From Alphaproteobacteria bacterium (GTDB lineage: Bacteria; Pseudomonadota; Alphaproteobacteria; UBA6615): a stretch of 64,000 nt of DNA. This document shows, piece by piece, positions 1 through 9,974 of the stretch; positions within the stretch are counted from its first letter, which is position 1, and each line of letters opens with the position of its first letter. The stretch is taken from contig JAJFJA010000055.1 of the NCBI GenBank assembly GCA_021774445.1, forward strand, positions 82,246 through 146,245, read 5' to 3'. The notes under the pieces were generated by a model. The model made no database searches. It saw nothing but the letters and a program-made list of their open reading frames with translations, and was not told the origin of the DNA. Made by a program: the position numbers and the translations under genes.

Positions 1-35
1 GGGCGACGACGAACATCGACGGCGTGACCCTACAA

Positions 36-809
36 CTACGCCGCCCGTTTGGTACCGACGCCCAGATAGTTCACCGCCAGATCCCCCGCTTTCAGGCGCC
101 ATCTCGCGGTCACCGGATCATAGACCATGCCACTCAGCCGAGTCAGATCGATGCCGCCGCGCTCCAGGGCGCTGCGGAGCTCCGACGGGCGCACGAAGCG
201 GCGCCAGTCATGGGTGCCGCGCGGTATCCAGCGCAGCACATATTCGGCGCCGACAATCGCCATCAGGAAGGCCCGTTTCGTTCGGTTGATCGTAGAAACG
301 AACATCAGCCCGTCGGGCCGTACCAAATCCGCGCTAGCGGCCAGGAACAACCCGACATCGGCGACATGCTCGACGACTTCCATATTCAGCACGATGTCGA
401 AACGCTCGCCGTTTGCCGCCAGACTTTCCACGGTCCCGACCCGGTAGGCGATATCCAGCCCCGATCCCGCCGCGTGCAGCTTGGCGATCTCGATATTCCG
501 CGCCGCCGCGTCGAGCCCCGTGACCGCCGCCCCGAGCCGCGCCATCGGCTCGCACAACAGGCCGCCGCCGCAGCCGACATCGATCACCCGCAACCCCTCG
601 AAGGGCCGCATCGCGGCAACATCGCGGCCGAAATGCCGGCAGATTTCTTCTTTGATGAAGCCGAGGCGCGCGGTGTTGATTTCATGCAGCGGTCGGAACG
701 CCCCTTCGGGATCCCACCAGGACTCGGCCAGGGCACTGAATTTCGCCAGCTCGGCAGGGTCGTCGCTGCGTCGCCGTTCAGACGTCTTTGTGGTTACGTC
801 TTCGACCAT
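36..809 (-). CDS. ubiG: Ubiquinone biosynthesis O-methyltransferase UbiG
   Basis: SAM-dependent O-methyltransferase that carries out both O-methylation steps of ubiquinone synthesis at the inner membrane. The 257-residue product has a class I methyltransferase fold with motif I VIDVGCGGG at about residues 75-83, and the UbiG-typical N-terminal stretch (AKFSALAESWWDPEG, LHEINTARL). I chose the ATG at 809, giving MVEDV, because it matches the usual length of the family. The frame stays open upstream to a TTG at 854, so a slightly longer protein is possible. It is transcribed divergently from lysC, an arrangement often seen in alphaproteobacteria. The identity is clear; only the start is uncertain. 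Confidence 0.93.
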   Translation of the reverse strand: MVEDVTTKTSERRRSDDPAELAKFSALAESWWDPEGAFRPLHEINTARLGFIKEEICRHFGRDVAAMRPFEGLRVIDVGCGGGLLCEPMARLGAAVTGLDAAARNIEIAKLHAAGSGLDIAYRVGTVESLAANGERFDIVLNMEVVEHVADVGLFLAASADLVRPDGLMFVSTINRTKRAFLMAIVGAEYVLRWIPRGTHDWRRFVRPSELRSALERGGIDLTRLSGMVYDPVTARWRLKAGDLAVNYLGVGTKRAA

Positions 810-961
810 CACCGCCGCTTTGCGACCGTCTCTCTCTTGCCTCGTCGCCACCAACTGAGTATGGATACGCTGCCCTCGTCAAACAAGGTCTTCGAGCCTG
901 GTTAACATGGCTGATTTGAGCCGTGGCTGGCGTGTGGCTGGGCTGGAATACTGAGGTATCC

Positions 962-2197
962 ATGGCGCTGATCGTACAGAAGTTCGGCGGCACTTCGGTC
1001 GCCGACCTGGACCGTATCGCTGCAGCGGCCGTGAAGGTCAAACAGGAAGTCGAACGAGGTAACCAGGTCGCCGTCGTAGTGTCGGCGATGGCCGGCGTTA
1101 CGAACGAGCTCGTGGAGCTGACCCGCAAGGTCAGCCCGCTCCATGATGCGCGCGAATATGACGTTGTTGTCTCGACCGGCGAGCAAGTGACCAGCGGCCT
1201 CATGGCCATGTGCCTGCAGGCCCAGGGTATTGCCGCGCGATCCTGGCTCGGCTGGCAAATCCCGGTGCATACCGACGATGCCCATGGCCGCGCCCGTATT
1301 CTCGATATTGAGTCGGCCGAGCTGATCCGGCGGCTTGGTGACCGGCAGGTTGCCGTCGTGCCGGGCTTTCAGGGTCTCGGTTCCGACCACCGCATGACCA
1401 CCCTCGGCCGCGGCGGCTCCGACATCACCGCCGTCGCCCTGGCCGCTGCCCTAAAGGCGCAGCGCTGCGATATCTATACGGACGTGGATGGCGTCTTCAC
1501 CGCCGATCCGCGGATCGTCGCCGGGGCCCGCCGTCTCGCCAAAATCACCTATGAAGAGATGCTCGAACTGGCGTCCCTGGGCGCCAAAGTGCTCCAAACC
1601 CGGTCGGTTGAACTGGCCATGAAGCATAATGTGCGCCTGCAGGTGTTGTCCTCCTTCAACGAGGCGATTGGCAGCGACACCCCGGGCACCCTGGTGCTTG
1701 GAGATGAGGAGATCATGGAACAGGAAATGGTAAGCGGCGTGACCTATAGCCGCGACGACGCGAAGGTCACTCTCATCGGTGTTGCCGACCGGCCGGGTGT
1801 CGCTGCCGCCACGTTCGGCACCCTTGCCGATGCCGCGATCAATGTCGACATGATCGTCCAGAACATTGCCGAAGACGGCCGCTCGACCGATATCACCTTC
1901 ACCGTCGCCAACGACGATCTCGCCCGCACCGTTGAGCTGCTGACGGCATTGCAGGAACAGCTTGGTTTTGCTCGCCTCGTCCCTGACCGCAATGTGGTCA
2001 AGGTCTCGGTCATCGGGGTCGGCATGCGCAGCCACGCCGGTATCGCCCAACGCATGTTCCAGACCCTCGGCGACCGGGGCATCAATATTCAGGTGATTTC
2101 CACGTCCGAGATCAAAATCTCCGTCCTCATCGCGGAGGAGTTCGCCGAACTCGCGGTTCGTGCCCTCCATGCCGCCTATGGGCTCGACAAGGAGTAG
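962..2197 (+). CDS. lysC: Aspartate kinase
   Basis: Phosphorylates aspartate in the first step of the lysine, threonine, methionine and diaminopimelate pathway. The 411-residue product opens with the ATP/aspartate-binding KFGGTSV at residues 7-13. It has an amino-acid kinase domain to about residue 240 (GRGGSDITAVALA, CDIYTDVDGVFTADPR), then two C-terminal ACT domains (VTLIGVADRPGVAA; VSVIGVGMRSHAGIA), which usually bind feedback effectors. The start at 962 is chosen over the in-frame ATG at 923 because TGAGGT lies just upstream and the protein then begins MALIVQKFGGTS, as in the family. ptsP follows 15 bases later, so the two may be cotranscribed. Confidence 0.96.
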   Translation: MALIVQKFGGTSVADLDRIAAAAVKVKQEVERGNQVAVVVSAMAGVTNELVELTRKVSPLHDAREYDVVVSTGEQVTSGLMAMCLQAQGIAARSWLGWQIPVHTDDAHGRARILDIESAELIRRLGDRQVAVVPGFQGLGSDHRMTTLGRGGSDITAVALAAALKAQRCDIYTDVDGVFTADPRIVAGARRLAKITYEEMLELASLGAKVLQTRSVELAMKHNVRLQVLSSFNEAIGSDTPGTLVLGDEEIMEQEMVSGVTYSRDDAKVTLIGVADRPGVAAATFGTLADAAINVDMIVQNIAEDGRSTDITFTVANDDLARTVELLTALQEQLGFARLVPDRNVVKVSVIGVGMRSHAGIAQRMFQTLGDRGINIQVISTSEIKISVLIAEEFAELAVRALHAAYGLDKE

Positions 2198-2212
2198 ACC
2201 GGTGTTGCGCGC

Positions 2213-4480
2213 ATGAACCGTCAGCCGGTGAGTTGGGCCGGGTCGCGGCGGACCCTGCGCCGCCTGCGCGACATCATGGCGGGGGCGGGATCGGCCCAGG
2301 AACAACTGGACCGCATCGTCACCTTGATTGCCGGCGACATGGTCGCCGAGGTTTGCTCGGTCTATATACGGCGCGCCGGCGAAGTGCTGGAATTGTTTGC
2401 CACCGAAGGTTTGCGCCGTGACGCCGTACATCGCACGCGGCTGCAGGTCGGCGAGGGGCTGGTCGGCGACATCGCCGCCCACGGGCGCCCGTTGGCCTTG
2501 GCCGACGCGCGCAGTCATCCGTTATTCGCCTTTCGCCCGGAAACCGGGGAAGAAGCTTTTTCTTCCCTGATGGGCGTCCCGATTATCCGTGGCGGTCGGG
2601 TTCTCGGCGTCCTTGTCGTGCAGAACCGCACCCAGCGCCAATACGCCGACGAAGAAATAGAAACGCTGCAGACCGTTGCCATGGTCTTGGCCGAGCTCGT
2701 GGCCGCCGGCGATTTGGTCAAGCGCGGCGAATTGCGCCCCGACGCCGACCTGGTGTTGCTGCCCGAGCGTTTGGATGGCTCGCCGCTGAGCCCGGGGCTG
2801 GCCGCCGGTACCGCTTTGTTGCACCGGCCGCGCGTGACCATTGAGACCATCGTTGCCGAAGACCCCGAGCACGAACTCGCCCGCCTTGCCGAGGCGACCG
2901 TGGCGATGCAGAGTCAGCTTGAAGAGCTGATGCAGCGCCCGGACTTGTCCGTAGCCGGCGAGCCGCGGGAAATCCTCGAGACCTACCTCATGTTCGCCCG
3001 CGATCGTGGCTGGCGGCAGCGTATCGAGGAGGCCATCCGCTCCGGTCTTACCGCCGAGGCGGCGGTGCAGAAGGCGCAGAACGACACCCGCGCCCGCATG
3101 GCCCCTTTGGCCGACGCTTTCATGCGAGAACGTCTGCTCGACCTCGACGACTTGACGACCCGCCTTATTCAGCATCTGCGCGATGATCCGCAAACGCCGA
3201 CGCCCATCGGTGAAGATATTGTCATCATCGCCCGGTCCCTCGGCCCGGCCGAGCTGCTGAACTATGACCGGGACCGCCTGCGGGCCGTAGTCCTGGAGGA
3301 GGGCTCTGCCACCGCCCATGTCACCATCATTGCCGGCATTTTGGCGCTGCCCATGGTCGGCCGAGCCACCGGCATCCTGTCCCGGATCGAGAGCGGCGAT
3401 CCGATCCTGGTCGATGCCGACAGCGGTTTCGTCTATGTCCGCCCCGGTGAGGACGTCCACGCCCAATTCACCGCGTCCATGCGGCGCCATGACAAGCTGC
3501 AGAAGCGTTACGCCGCCTCCCGCGATCTCCCTGCCAAGACCCGCGACGGCGTCGTCATATCTCTCCGGCTGAACGCCGGCATGGCCGGCGATGTCCAGCA
3601 TCTGCAGTCGACCAATGCCGATGGCATCGGGCTTTACCGCACCGAGATCCCGTTCATGGTGCGCGGCTCTCATCCCGATGTCGCCAGTCAGACCAACCTC
3701 TACAGCCGCGTGCTGGAGGAGGCCGTCGACAAACCCGTGGTGTTTCGCACCCTCGATATCGGCGGCGACAAGCTGCTTCCCCATTTCAGCGATATCGCCG
3801 AAGACAACCCGGCCATGGGCTGGCGTGCCATTCGGGTCGCGCTCGATCGGCCGGCGTTGTTGCGCGGTCAGTTCCGGGCGTTGCTTGCTGCCCATGCGGG
3901 TCGTGAAATGTCGGTGATGTTCCCGATGGTCGCCGAGATTTCCGAATTCGTCGCCGCCCGTCGCTTGCTCGACATGGAGGTCGCGCGCGCGGTCGATCGC
4001 GGCGCCGCGCTGCCGAGCAATATCCGGGTCGGCGTGATGGTGGAGGTGCCGGCCCTCATTTGGCAGTTGTCCGCTTTGTTGCCGTTGTTGGATTTCATCA
4101 CCGTCGGCACCAACGATCTTATTCAGTTTCTCTTTGCCAGCGACCGCTCCAACCCGCGGCTCGAGGGTCGCTACGACCCGCTATCGCCGGCGGTGCTTGC
4201 TTTGTTGACGGAGATTGTCGACGCTTGTGCTGCTGCCGATGTGCCGGTGACCGTTTGTGGTGAAATGGCCGGCCGCACGATCGAAGCCATGGTGCTGGTG
4301 GGACTCGGTTTCCGCGCCTTGTCCATGGTGCCCGGGTCTATCGGTCCGGTGAAGGCCATGGTGCGCAGCATTTCCAGCACCGTGCTCGCCGATTATTTGG
4401 CCGCGCTCAAGGGCTCGCCGGCGCACAGTCTACGTCATCGCCTGCGTGGATTCGCCCTCGATCGTGGCGTGGAATTATAG
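2213..4480 (+). CDS. ptsP: Phosphoenolpyruvate-protein phosphotransferase PtsP (EI-Ntr) with GAF domain
   Basis: First enzyme of the nitrogen-related PTS: it takes phosphate from PEP and passes it to NPr, and signals nitrogen and carbon status. The 755 residues contain an N-terminal GAF domain (about 20-165), the EI N-terminal domain (about 185-320), the mobile phospho-histidine domain with the active histidine at about 369 in GSATAHVTI, and the PEP-binding TIM barrel (GLYRTEIPFM, FRTLDIGGDK, FITVGTNDLIQF, VTVCGEMAG). The GAF domain separates EI-Ntr from sugar-PTS enzyme I. The cognate NPr and EIIA-Ntr genes are not in this window. The ribosome binding site is weak, which fits coupling to lysC. 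Confidence 0.95.
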   Translation: MNRQPVSWAGSRRTLRRLRDIMAGAGSAQEQLDRIVTLIAGDMVAEVCSVYIRRAGEVLELFATEGLRRDAVHRTRLQVGEGLVGDIAAHGRPLALADARSHPLFAFRPETGEEAFSSLMGVPIIRGGRVLGVLVVQNRTQRQYADEEIETLQTVAMVLAELVAAGDLVKRGELRPDADLVLLPERLDGSPLSPGLAAGTALLHRPRVTIETIVAEDPEHELARLAEATVAMQSQLEELMQRPDLSVAGEPREILETYLMFARDRGWRQRIEEAIRSGLTAEAAVQKAQNDTRARMAPLADAFMRERLLDLDDLTTRLIQHLRDDPQTPTPIGEDIVIIARSLGPAELLNYDRDRLRAVVLEEGSATAHVTIIAGILALPMVGRATGILSRIESGDPILVDADSGFVYVRPGEDVHAQFTASMRRHDKLQKRYAASRDLPAKTRDGVVISLRLNAGMAGDVQHLQSTNADGIGLYRTEIPFMVRGSHPDVASQTNLYSRVLEEAVDKPVVFRTLDIGGDKLLPHFSDIAEDNPAMGWRAIRVALDRPALLRGQFRALLAAHAGREMSVMFPMVAEISEFVAARRLLDMEVARAVDRGAALPSNIRVGVMVEVPALIWQLSALLPLLDFITVGTNDLIQFLFASDRSNPRLEGRYDPLSPAVLALLTEIVDACAAADVPVTVCGEMAGRTIEAMVLVGLGFRALSMVPGSIGPVKAMVRSISSTVLADYLAALKGSPAHSLRHRLRGFALDRGVEL

Positions 4481-4630
4481 AGGTATTGCGGGCACTCTCG
4501 CTGTCTGGTACTAACCGAAAAGGCGCGGCGTATCGCGGTTTTTGACCTGGCCCAAGAGTTTCGAACATGCTGCCCGCTCGGTGTCGGGATGTTGTGCGGA
4601 ATTGACAATTGCCCTTTCTAGAGGCGCCAG

Positions 4631-6094
4631 ATGGTTCGTCTTAGCCCGCGGTCGTTCCGCGTCGTCGGCGACAGCGAATCGCGGCCGACGTTGAGCTCGG
4701 CGCCGGCGAATAGCGAGCATGTCGGCGTGCTGCTGAGTGAGGCGCGAACCGCCGCCGGCTATAAACTCAGCGACATCGCCTACACCTTGCGCATTCGTTA
4801 TCTGTTTCTCCAGGCCATTGAAGAAGGACGGTTTGCCGATCTGCCGGGCACGACCTACGCCGTTGGGTTTGTTCGCTCTTACGCGGACTATTTGGGTCTT
4901 GACGCCGCCGCGGTCGTCGCGCGTTTCAAGGCCGAGACCGACGGTGCGCGCCGCGAGACGTCGTTGGCATTTCCGGAGCCCGCCCCCGACCGCAGTTTTT
5001 TCCCCGGCGCCGCGGTAATGTCCCTGTCCGTGGTCTTGGCGGCCGCAGCCTTCGGCGGCTGGATCTATCTGCAAGATGATACCGACGTTATCGCCGAACG
5101 CATTTCTGAGCCGCCCGCGCTGCCTGCCTTTGATTTGAGTCGGCAGCGTGCCGGCGCCGATGCTGCGACACGACGTCAACCGGCGGCGCCGGCGCGATCC
5201 GAGCCGGCGACGAACGCGCCGCGACTCGCCGCCGCCGATTTGGCGAGTGAGCCGGCGGCCGCGCCCGATCGGGCTGCAACCGCACTCGCGACGGATCCGC
5301 AAGGTCAACCGGCGGCACTGGCCGACGCGGTGGGTGAGGTATCCCCACCGGCAACCCGTCCGCCTGGCGAACGCGATGCCGCCGCCGCGCAGGCGGCAAC
5401 CGAACCAACCGCCGCGCAAGCGGCAACAGAACCAACCGCCGCACAAGCGGCAGCCGAACCAGCCGCTGCGCAAGTGGCAGCGGAATCAACCGCTGCGCAA
5501 GTGGCCGCTGTGTCCAGCGCCACGCCGGCAGTGCCAGAGGCCGCGCCCGAAGGGCTCACCAGTCGGCTCTCCCAAGACGCACCGGGTCGACCGGCGGCCG
5601 CCGCGCCCGCGCTGATCGCCGATCTCCCGTCCGCTACTCTGCCGCGACCGGCCCCGGGCCCATCACCGACCAGCCATGTCAGGGCGGCCGTTGCTGCGGA
5701 GGTATCTCCAGATGTCGAACCACCGGCCCAACTGGCCGCGCGCAACGAAGACACCTCAGAGTCCCTGCTGCCGGCTGTTCCTCTCGCCGGTGCTGTTGAT
5801 GAGAACGCCGGCCGGGTCTATGGACGCGCCAATCGGGATGCCCGCATCACCCTACGCGCCACCGCCGACAGTTGGGTGCAGGTGCGGGACGGGGCGCAGA
5901 ATGTCTTGCTGACCCGCATGTTGCGCGCCGGCGATAGCTATCGCGTGCCCAACAAGGCCGATCTTTGGTTACTGACCGGCAATGCCGGTGGCCTTGAGAT
6001 CCTTGTCGACGGTGAGCCGGTGGCCCCTTTGGGCCCGTCCGGCGAGGTGCGCCGGGACGTGGCCTTGGACGCCACGGCGTTAAAGGCGCGCTAA
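4631..6094 (+). CDS. RodZ-like helix-turn-helix membrane protein with DUF4115
   Basis: Probable cytoskeleton or cell-shape protein of the RodZ type, 487 residues. Residues about 28-100 form an HTH_25 domain (LLSEARTAAGYKLSDIAYTLRI, LPGTTYAVGFVRSYADYLGL). A single membrane segment lies near 122-146. A long Ala/Pro/Thr-rich periplasmic linker (about 160-380) contains a 9-residue tandem repeat. A DUF4115 domain (about 390-480) closes the protein. This is the RodZ order: cytoplasmic HTH, one membrane pass, periplasmic beta domain. AGAGG sits seven bases before the ATG. The position just upstream of ispG is a common bacterial arrangement. RodZ function is inferred from architecture only. Confidence 0.82.
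   Translation: MVRLSPRSFRVVGDSESRPTLSSAPANSEHVGVLLSEARTAAGYKLSDIAYTLRIRYLFLQAIEEGRFADLPGTTYAVGFVRSYADYLGLDAAAVVARFKAETDGARRETSLAFPEPAPDRSFFPGAAVMSLSVVLAAAAFGGWIYLQDDTDVIAERISEPPALPAFDLSRQRAGADAATRRQPAAPARSEPATNAPRLAAADLASEPAAAPDRAATALATDPQGQPAALADAVGEVSPPATRPPGERDAAAAQAATEPTAAQAATEPTAAQAAAEPAAAQVAAESTAAQVAAVSSATPAVPEAAPEGLTSRLSQDAPGRPAAAAPALIADLPSATLPRPAPGPSPTSHVRAAVAAEVSPDVEPPAQLAARNEDTSESLLPAVPLAGAVDENAGRVYGRANRDARITLRATADSWVQVRDGAQNVLLTRMLRAGDSYRVPNKADLWLLTGNAGGLEILVDGEPVAPLGPSGEVRRDVALDATALKAR
5384..5510 (+). repeat. 27-bp in-frame tandem repeat in the RodZ-like gene
   Basis: About four and a half copies of a 27-base unit encoding the nonapeptide AAQAATEPT and variants (AAQAAAEPA, AAQVAAEST). 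The units start near 5384, 5411, 5438, 5465 and 5492. The first two copies are nearly identical and later ones drift. The repeat keeps the reading frame and lies in the periplasmic linker. Confidence 0.85.
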
Positions 6095-6230
6095 GGCGGT
6101 TGTGCTGTAACCTCGATGGATCGATAGTACACCCCGGCCGCGGGCGAATGGGCGTTTCGGCCAGTAAGCCACCCGTTGCCGAACATCCGCCCAACGCCGA
6201 TGACCCGGCCGGCAGACCGAACGAGCGGAC

Positions 6231-7385
6231 ATGAGCATTCGACCCTATCGCGAAATCCAGCGCCGCCGCAGCCGTCAGATCATGGTCGGCGACGTGCCCG
6301 TGGGCGGCGACTCGCCGATCACCGTGCAGTCGATGACCAATACCCTAACCAGCGACGCCGCCGCCACAATCCGGCAAGTTCGGGCGCTGGAGGAGGCCGG
6401 GGCCGATATTGTGCGCGTGTCCTGTCCGGACGAGGACAGCACCCGGGCCCTACGGGAGATCGCCCGCGCCGCCGAGGTGCCGATTGTTGCCGACATCCAT
6501 TTCCACTACCGACGCGCCATCGAGGCGGCGGAGGCGGGTGCCGCCTGCTTACGGTTGAATCCCGGCAACATCGGTTCCCGAGATCGCGTCCGTGAAGTGA
6601 TCAAAGCCGCGCGCGACCATGGCTGCTCGATGCGTATCGGTGTCAACGGCGGCAGCCTCGAAAAAGAACTGCTCGAGCGCTATGGCGAGCCTTGCCCGGA
6701 GGCGCTTGTCGAAAGCGCCCTCAACTCGGTCAAGCTGCTCGAAGACGAAGGTTTCCACGAGTTCAAGATCTCAGTCAAAGCCTCTGACGTCTTTCTCGCC
6801 GTCGCTGCGTACCAGGGTCTCGCCGAGGCTTGCGACTACCCCCTGCATATCGGCATCACCGAGGCCGGTGGGCTGCGCACCGGCACCGTGAAGTCTTCGA
6901 TCGGTCTGGGCAATTTGTTGTGGGCCGGTATCGGCGACACCTTGCGCGTATCCCTGTCCGCCGATCCGGTCGAGGAAGTCCGCGTCGGTTTTGAACTCCT
7001 CAAGGGGCTCGGTTTGCGCCATCGTGGCGTTAATGTCATCTCCTGCCCATCCTGCGCCCGCCAGCAATTCGACGTGATCAACACCGTCCAGGTTTTGGAG
7101 GAGCGTTTGGCCCACATCACCACGCCCCTCACCATCTCGGTCATTGGCTGCGTTGTTAATGGGCCCGGTGAGGCCTTGATGACCGACATCGGCCTGACCG
7201 GCGGCGGCCGCGGCACCCACCAGGTCTATGTGGCCGGCTTGCCCGATCATCGATTGAAAGATGCCGGCATCGTCGACCACCTCGTCGCTATGGTTGAGCA
7301 CAAGGTCGCGGAGATCGAGGCCGCGGAAGCAGCGGCAACCGCGACCGGGCAAGCCGCCGTCCCCCAACGATCTGCCGCCGAATAG
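6231..7385 (+). CDS. ispG: 4-hydroxy-3-methylbut-2-enyl diphosphate synthase (flavodoxin/ferredoxin)
   Basis: Penultimate enzyme of the MEP isoprenoid pathway; it converts MEcPP to HMBPP with a [4Fe-4S] cluster. The 384-residue length and the sequence match IspG/GcpE: the N-terminal TIM barrel ([30 protein letters not shown]) and the C-terminal cluster-binding cysteines in [11 protein letters not shown] and [10 protein letters not shown]. The start ATG is preceded by GAGCGGAC. It lies between the RodZ-like gene and hisS, all on the same strand. Its isoprenoid product also feeds the ubiquinone tail, linking it loosely to ubiG at the left end. Confidence 0.96.
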   Translation: MSIRPYREIQRRRSRQIMVGDVPVGGDSPITVQSMTNTLTSDAAATIRQVRALEEAGADIVRVSCPDEDSTRALREIARAAEVPIVADIHFHYRRAIEAAEAGAACLRLNPGNIGSRDRVREVIKAARDHGCSMRIGVNGGSLEKELLERYGEPCPEALVESALNSVKLLEDEGFHEFKISVKASDVFLAVAAYQGLAEACDYPLHIGITEAGGLRTGTVKSSIGLGNLLWAGIGDTLRVSLSADPVEEVRVGFELLKGLGLRHRGVNVISCPSCARQQFDVINTVQVLEERLAHITTPLTISVIGCVVNGPGEALMTDIGLTGGGRGTHQVYVAGLPDHRLKDAGIVDHLVAMVEHKVAEIEAAEAAATATGQAAVPQRSAAE

Positions 7386-7408
7386 CCTCGGTTGCGAAGG
7401 AGTCCGCT

Positions 7409-8653
7409 TTGGCGAAGCTACAGCCCGTGCGCGGCACCCATGACCTGCTGCCCGAGCAGGTCCGGAGTCATCGCTATGTTGAGGAGACCGCGCGCGCGGT
7501 TGCCGAGCGTTATTGTTATGCCCCGATTGATACGCCGATCTTCGAATTCACCGAGGTTTTTGTCCGCACCCTTGGCGAGACGTCGGATGTCGTTTCCAAG
7601 GAGATGTACAGCTTTGAGGATAAGGGCGGCGACAGCATTACCTTGCGTCCCGAAGGTACGGCCGGCGTTGTCCGTGCCGTAATTTCCGGCGGCCTGGCCC
7701 AAGAGTTGCCTCTAAAATATTTCTATGGCGGGCCGATGTTCCGCTATGAGCGGCCGCAGAAGGGGCGCCAGCGTCAATTCCATCAAATCGGTGCCGAGCT
7801 CCTCGGGGTGCCGGAGCCGACCGGCGATGTCGAGATCATCGCCCTCGGTGCCCATATCCTCGAGGCCTTGGGTCTGCAAGCCAACACCACCTTGGAACTG
7901 AATACCCTCGGAGATCAGGCGAGTCGCACCGCCTATCGCGACGATCTCGTGGCCTATCTCAGCCGCTATCGCGATGACCTTTCCGCCGACAGTCGCGAAC
8001 GGTTAGGCAGAAACCCTCTACGAATTCTTGACTCAAAGGATCGCACCGACCGCGAGATCGTGGCCGGTGCGCCGACATTCGATGACCATCTTACGCCCAC
8101 CGCTGCCGAGTTCTTCGCCGCGGTGTGTGGCGGCCTCGACGATCTCGCGATCGCCTATACCCTCACCCCCACTCTGGTGCGCGGCCTCGATTATTACTGC
8201 CACACCGCCTTCGAATTCACGACGACGGAACTGGGTGCGCAGGGGACCGTGCTGGCCGGCGGTCGTTATGACGGCCTGATGGAGATCATGGGCGGTCCGC
8301 CGACGCCCGGTGTCGGCTGGGCGGCCGGTATCGAGCGCCTGGCCATGATGAGCCACGACGCTGAGCCAGCGCCGCGGCCGATCGCCTTGATCCCCGTCGG
8401 CGAGGAGGCGACCGTCCGCGCCGCTTCGCTGGCCTACCGGCTCAGGCGTGCCGGGTTGATCATCGACTTGGCCCATCGCGGCAACCTGTCGCGTCGGATG
8501 AAGCGCGCCAACAAGCACCACGCCCGCGCCGCCGTCCTGCTCGGCGAGGATGAGCTGCAGCGCCAGGCGGCGACGGTACGCGATCTCGACAGCGGCGAGC
8601 AAACCGAAGTGTCTCTGGATGATCTGGAGGCCCGGCTGGCAGCATTCCGTTAG
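7409..8653 (+). CDS. hisS: Histidine-tRNA ligase
   Basis: Class II aminoacyl-tRNA synthetase charging tRNA-His, 414 residues. Class II motif 2 is visible as FRYERPQKGRQRQFHQIGAE near residue 111, and the HisRS signature LVRGLDYYCHTAFEF near 255. A C-terminal anticodon-binding domain follows from about 325. The start is a TTG, with AAGGAG eight bases upstream at 7397-7402. The resulting N-terminus (AKLQPVRGTHDLLP) is typical for HisRS, so the TTG start is well supported. hemA follows after only seven bases. Confidence 0.96.
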   Translation: MAKLQPVRGTHDLLPEQVRSHRYVEETARAVAERYCYAPIDTPIFEFTEVFVRTLGETSDVVSKEMYSFEDKGGDSITLRPEGTAGVVRAVISGGLAQELPLKYFYGGPMFRYERPQKGRQRQFHQIGAELLGVPEPTGDVEIIALGAHILEALGLQANTTLELNTLGDQASRTAYRDDLVAYLSRYRDDLSADSRERLGRNPLRILDSKDRTDREIVAGAPTFDDHLTPTAAEFFAAVCGGLDDLAIAYTLTPTLVRGLDYYCHTAFEFTTTELGAQGTVLAGGRYDGLMEIMGGPPTPGVGWAAGIERLAMMSHDAEPAPRPIALIPVGEEATVRAASLAYRLRRAGLIIDLAHRGNLSRRMKRANKHHARAAVLLGEDELQRQAATVRDLDSGEQTEVSLDDLEARLAAFR

Positions 8654-8660
8654 CTGCCCC

Positions 8661-9974
8661 ATGGCCCAAACCGATTCCGAAATGCCGAGCAGTCACGAAT
8701 CGCCGCGCGACCTCATCATCGTTGGCGCCAATCACCGCTCCAGCTCGGTCGATCTGCGTGACCGGATCTTCGTCTCCGATGCCGAGGCACCGGCCTTTCT
8801 CGCCGATTTGGCCCGCCAGGGCATCGAGCAATGCATGGTCATGTCGACTTGCGACCGGGTCGAGATCCAGGCCGTAGCGCCGCCGGACGTCACCGCCACG
8901 ACCACCTTGCGGGCGGCCTTGGCCCAGCGCAGCGGCCGGTCTTTGGCGGCCGTCGACGACCAATTCTATGCTTTGACCGGCCGACCAGCACTCCGCCATC
9001 TGTTCGCCGTCGCCGCCAGTTTGGACAGCATGATCGTCGGCGAGTCCCAGGTGTTGGGTCAGGTCAAGGCCAGCCAGCACATCGCCGGCCAGGCCGGCAC
9101 CATGGGGCCCGAGTTGGCAGCGGCGCTGCAAGCGGCCTATGGTGCCGCCAAACGCATCCGCACGGACACCGCGATCGCGCGTGGGCCGGTCTCCCTCGCG
9201 ACCTGTGCCGTCCAGGTCGCCAAGGACATCCAGGGCGACCTGTCACGTCGCGCCGGTTTGCTCATCGGCGGCGGCGATATGGGTGCCCTGATGCTTGAGT
9301 ATCTGCAGCATGCCGGCCTGACCCAGATCGTGGTCAGTGCCGCGAGCCAATCGCGAGCCCAAGCGATTGCCCGACCCTATGGCTGCCCGGCGCTCATCCA
9401 TGCGGAACTCCCCGCCGCCCTCGAAACCGCGGACATCGTCATCGCGGCCGCGGGCACCGGCCAGAACCTGGTCACGGCGGCCATGGTGGAGGTGGCCTTG
9501 CAGCGCCGACGGCACCGGCCGATTTTCTTGATCGATGCGGCCGTGCCGGGCGATGTGGAGCGGTCCGTTCACGACCTGGAAGACGCGTTCCGCTACGATC
9601 TTGATGATCTGGAGGCCGTGGCTCAAGAGGGCCGGCTCGCGCGCGAGGCGGCAGCCGGCCAAGCCTGGCGCTTGCTTGACGAGGAGATCGCGGCTTTTCT
9701 GCGGGCCCGGGCGGCCCGGCGCGCGGTCCCCGCTGTCATCCGTCTACGCCAGCACTTCGAGGCGGCGCGGGCCGACATCCTTGCCCGCGACGCTGGCCTG
9801 AATGCTGACGAGGCAACGCGGTTGCTCGTCAACAGATTGCTGCATGGTCCCTACCAGATCCTACGCGCCGCCGCGGCAGCGGGTGAGCCGGCCGATGCCG
9901 GGATGGAAGACATGCTTGCGCGGCTATTCGGTCTCGACGAGTCGGACCAGGAAGATCCAGGAACTGAGCCATGA
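8661..9974 (+). CDS. hemA: Glutamyl-tRNA reductase
   Basis: Reduces glutamyl-tRNA to glutamate-1-semialdehyde, the entry to tetrapyrrole synthesis by the C5 route. The 437-residue product has the catalytic-cysteine motif STCDRVE near residue 62, [10 protein letters not shown] near 130, an NADPH-binding domain ([13 protein letters not shown]) and the C-terminal dimerisation helix. Many alphaproteobacteria make aminolevulinate by the Shemin route (ALA synthase), so a C5-type enzyme is a useful lineage clue, although both types exist in the class. The ATG at 8661 directly follows hisS; a second in-frame ATG lies at 8682. Its stop overlaps the prfA start by four bases (ATGA). Confidence 0.94.
   Translation: MAQTDSEMPSSHESPRDLIIVGANHRSSSVDLRDRIFVSDAEAPAFLADLARQGIEQCMVMSTCDRVEIQAVAPPDVTATTTLRAALAQRSGRSLAAVDDQFYALTGRPALRHLFAVAASLDSMIVGESQVLGQVKASQHIAGQAGTMGPELAAALQAAYGAAKRIRTDTAIARGPVSLATCAVQVAKDIQGDLSRRAGLLIGGGDMGALMLEYLQHAGLTQIVVSAASQSRAQAIARPYGCPALIHAELPAALETADIVIAAAGTGQNLVTAAMVEVALQRRRHRPIFLIDAAVPGDVERSVHDLEDAFRYDLDDLEAVAQEGRLAREAAAGQAWRLLDEEIAAFLRARAARRAVPAVIRLRQHFEAARADILARDAGLNADEATRLLVNRLLHGPYQILRAAAAAGEPADAGMEDMLARLFGLDESDQEDPGTEP

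Noticed and set aside
2522..3895. 457-codon minus-strand open frame inside ptsP
   Set aside because: Antisense shadow; ptsP motifs are complete on the plus strand.
4602..4608. TTGACA upstream of the RodZ-like gene as a -35 box
   Set aside because: It lies so close to the ATG that the -10 box would overlap the ribosome binding site and start codon, and no such box is visible.
5384..5510. CRISPR-like array
   Set aside because: Units are contiguous, with no unique spacers, and stay in the reading frame of a protein; the same holds for the arrays in the DUF4167 gene and rpoD.
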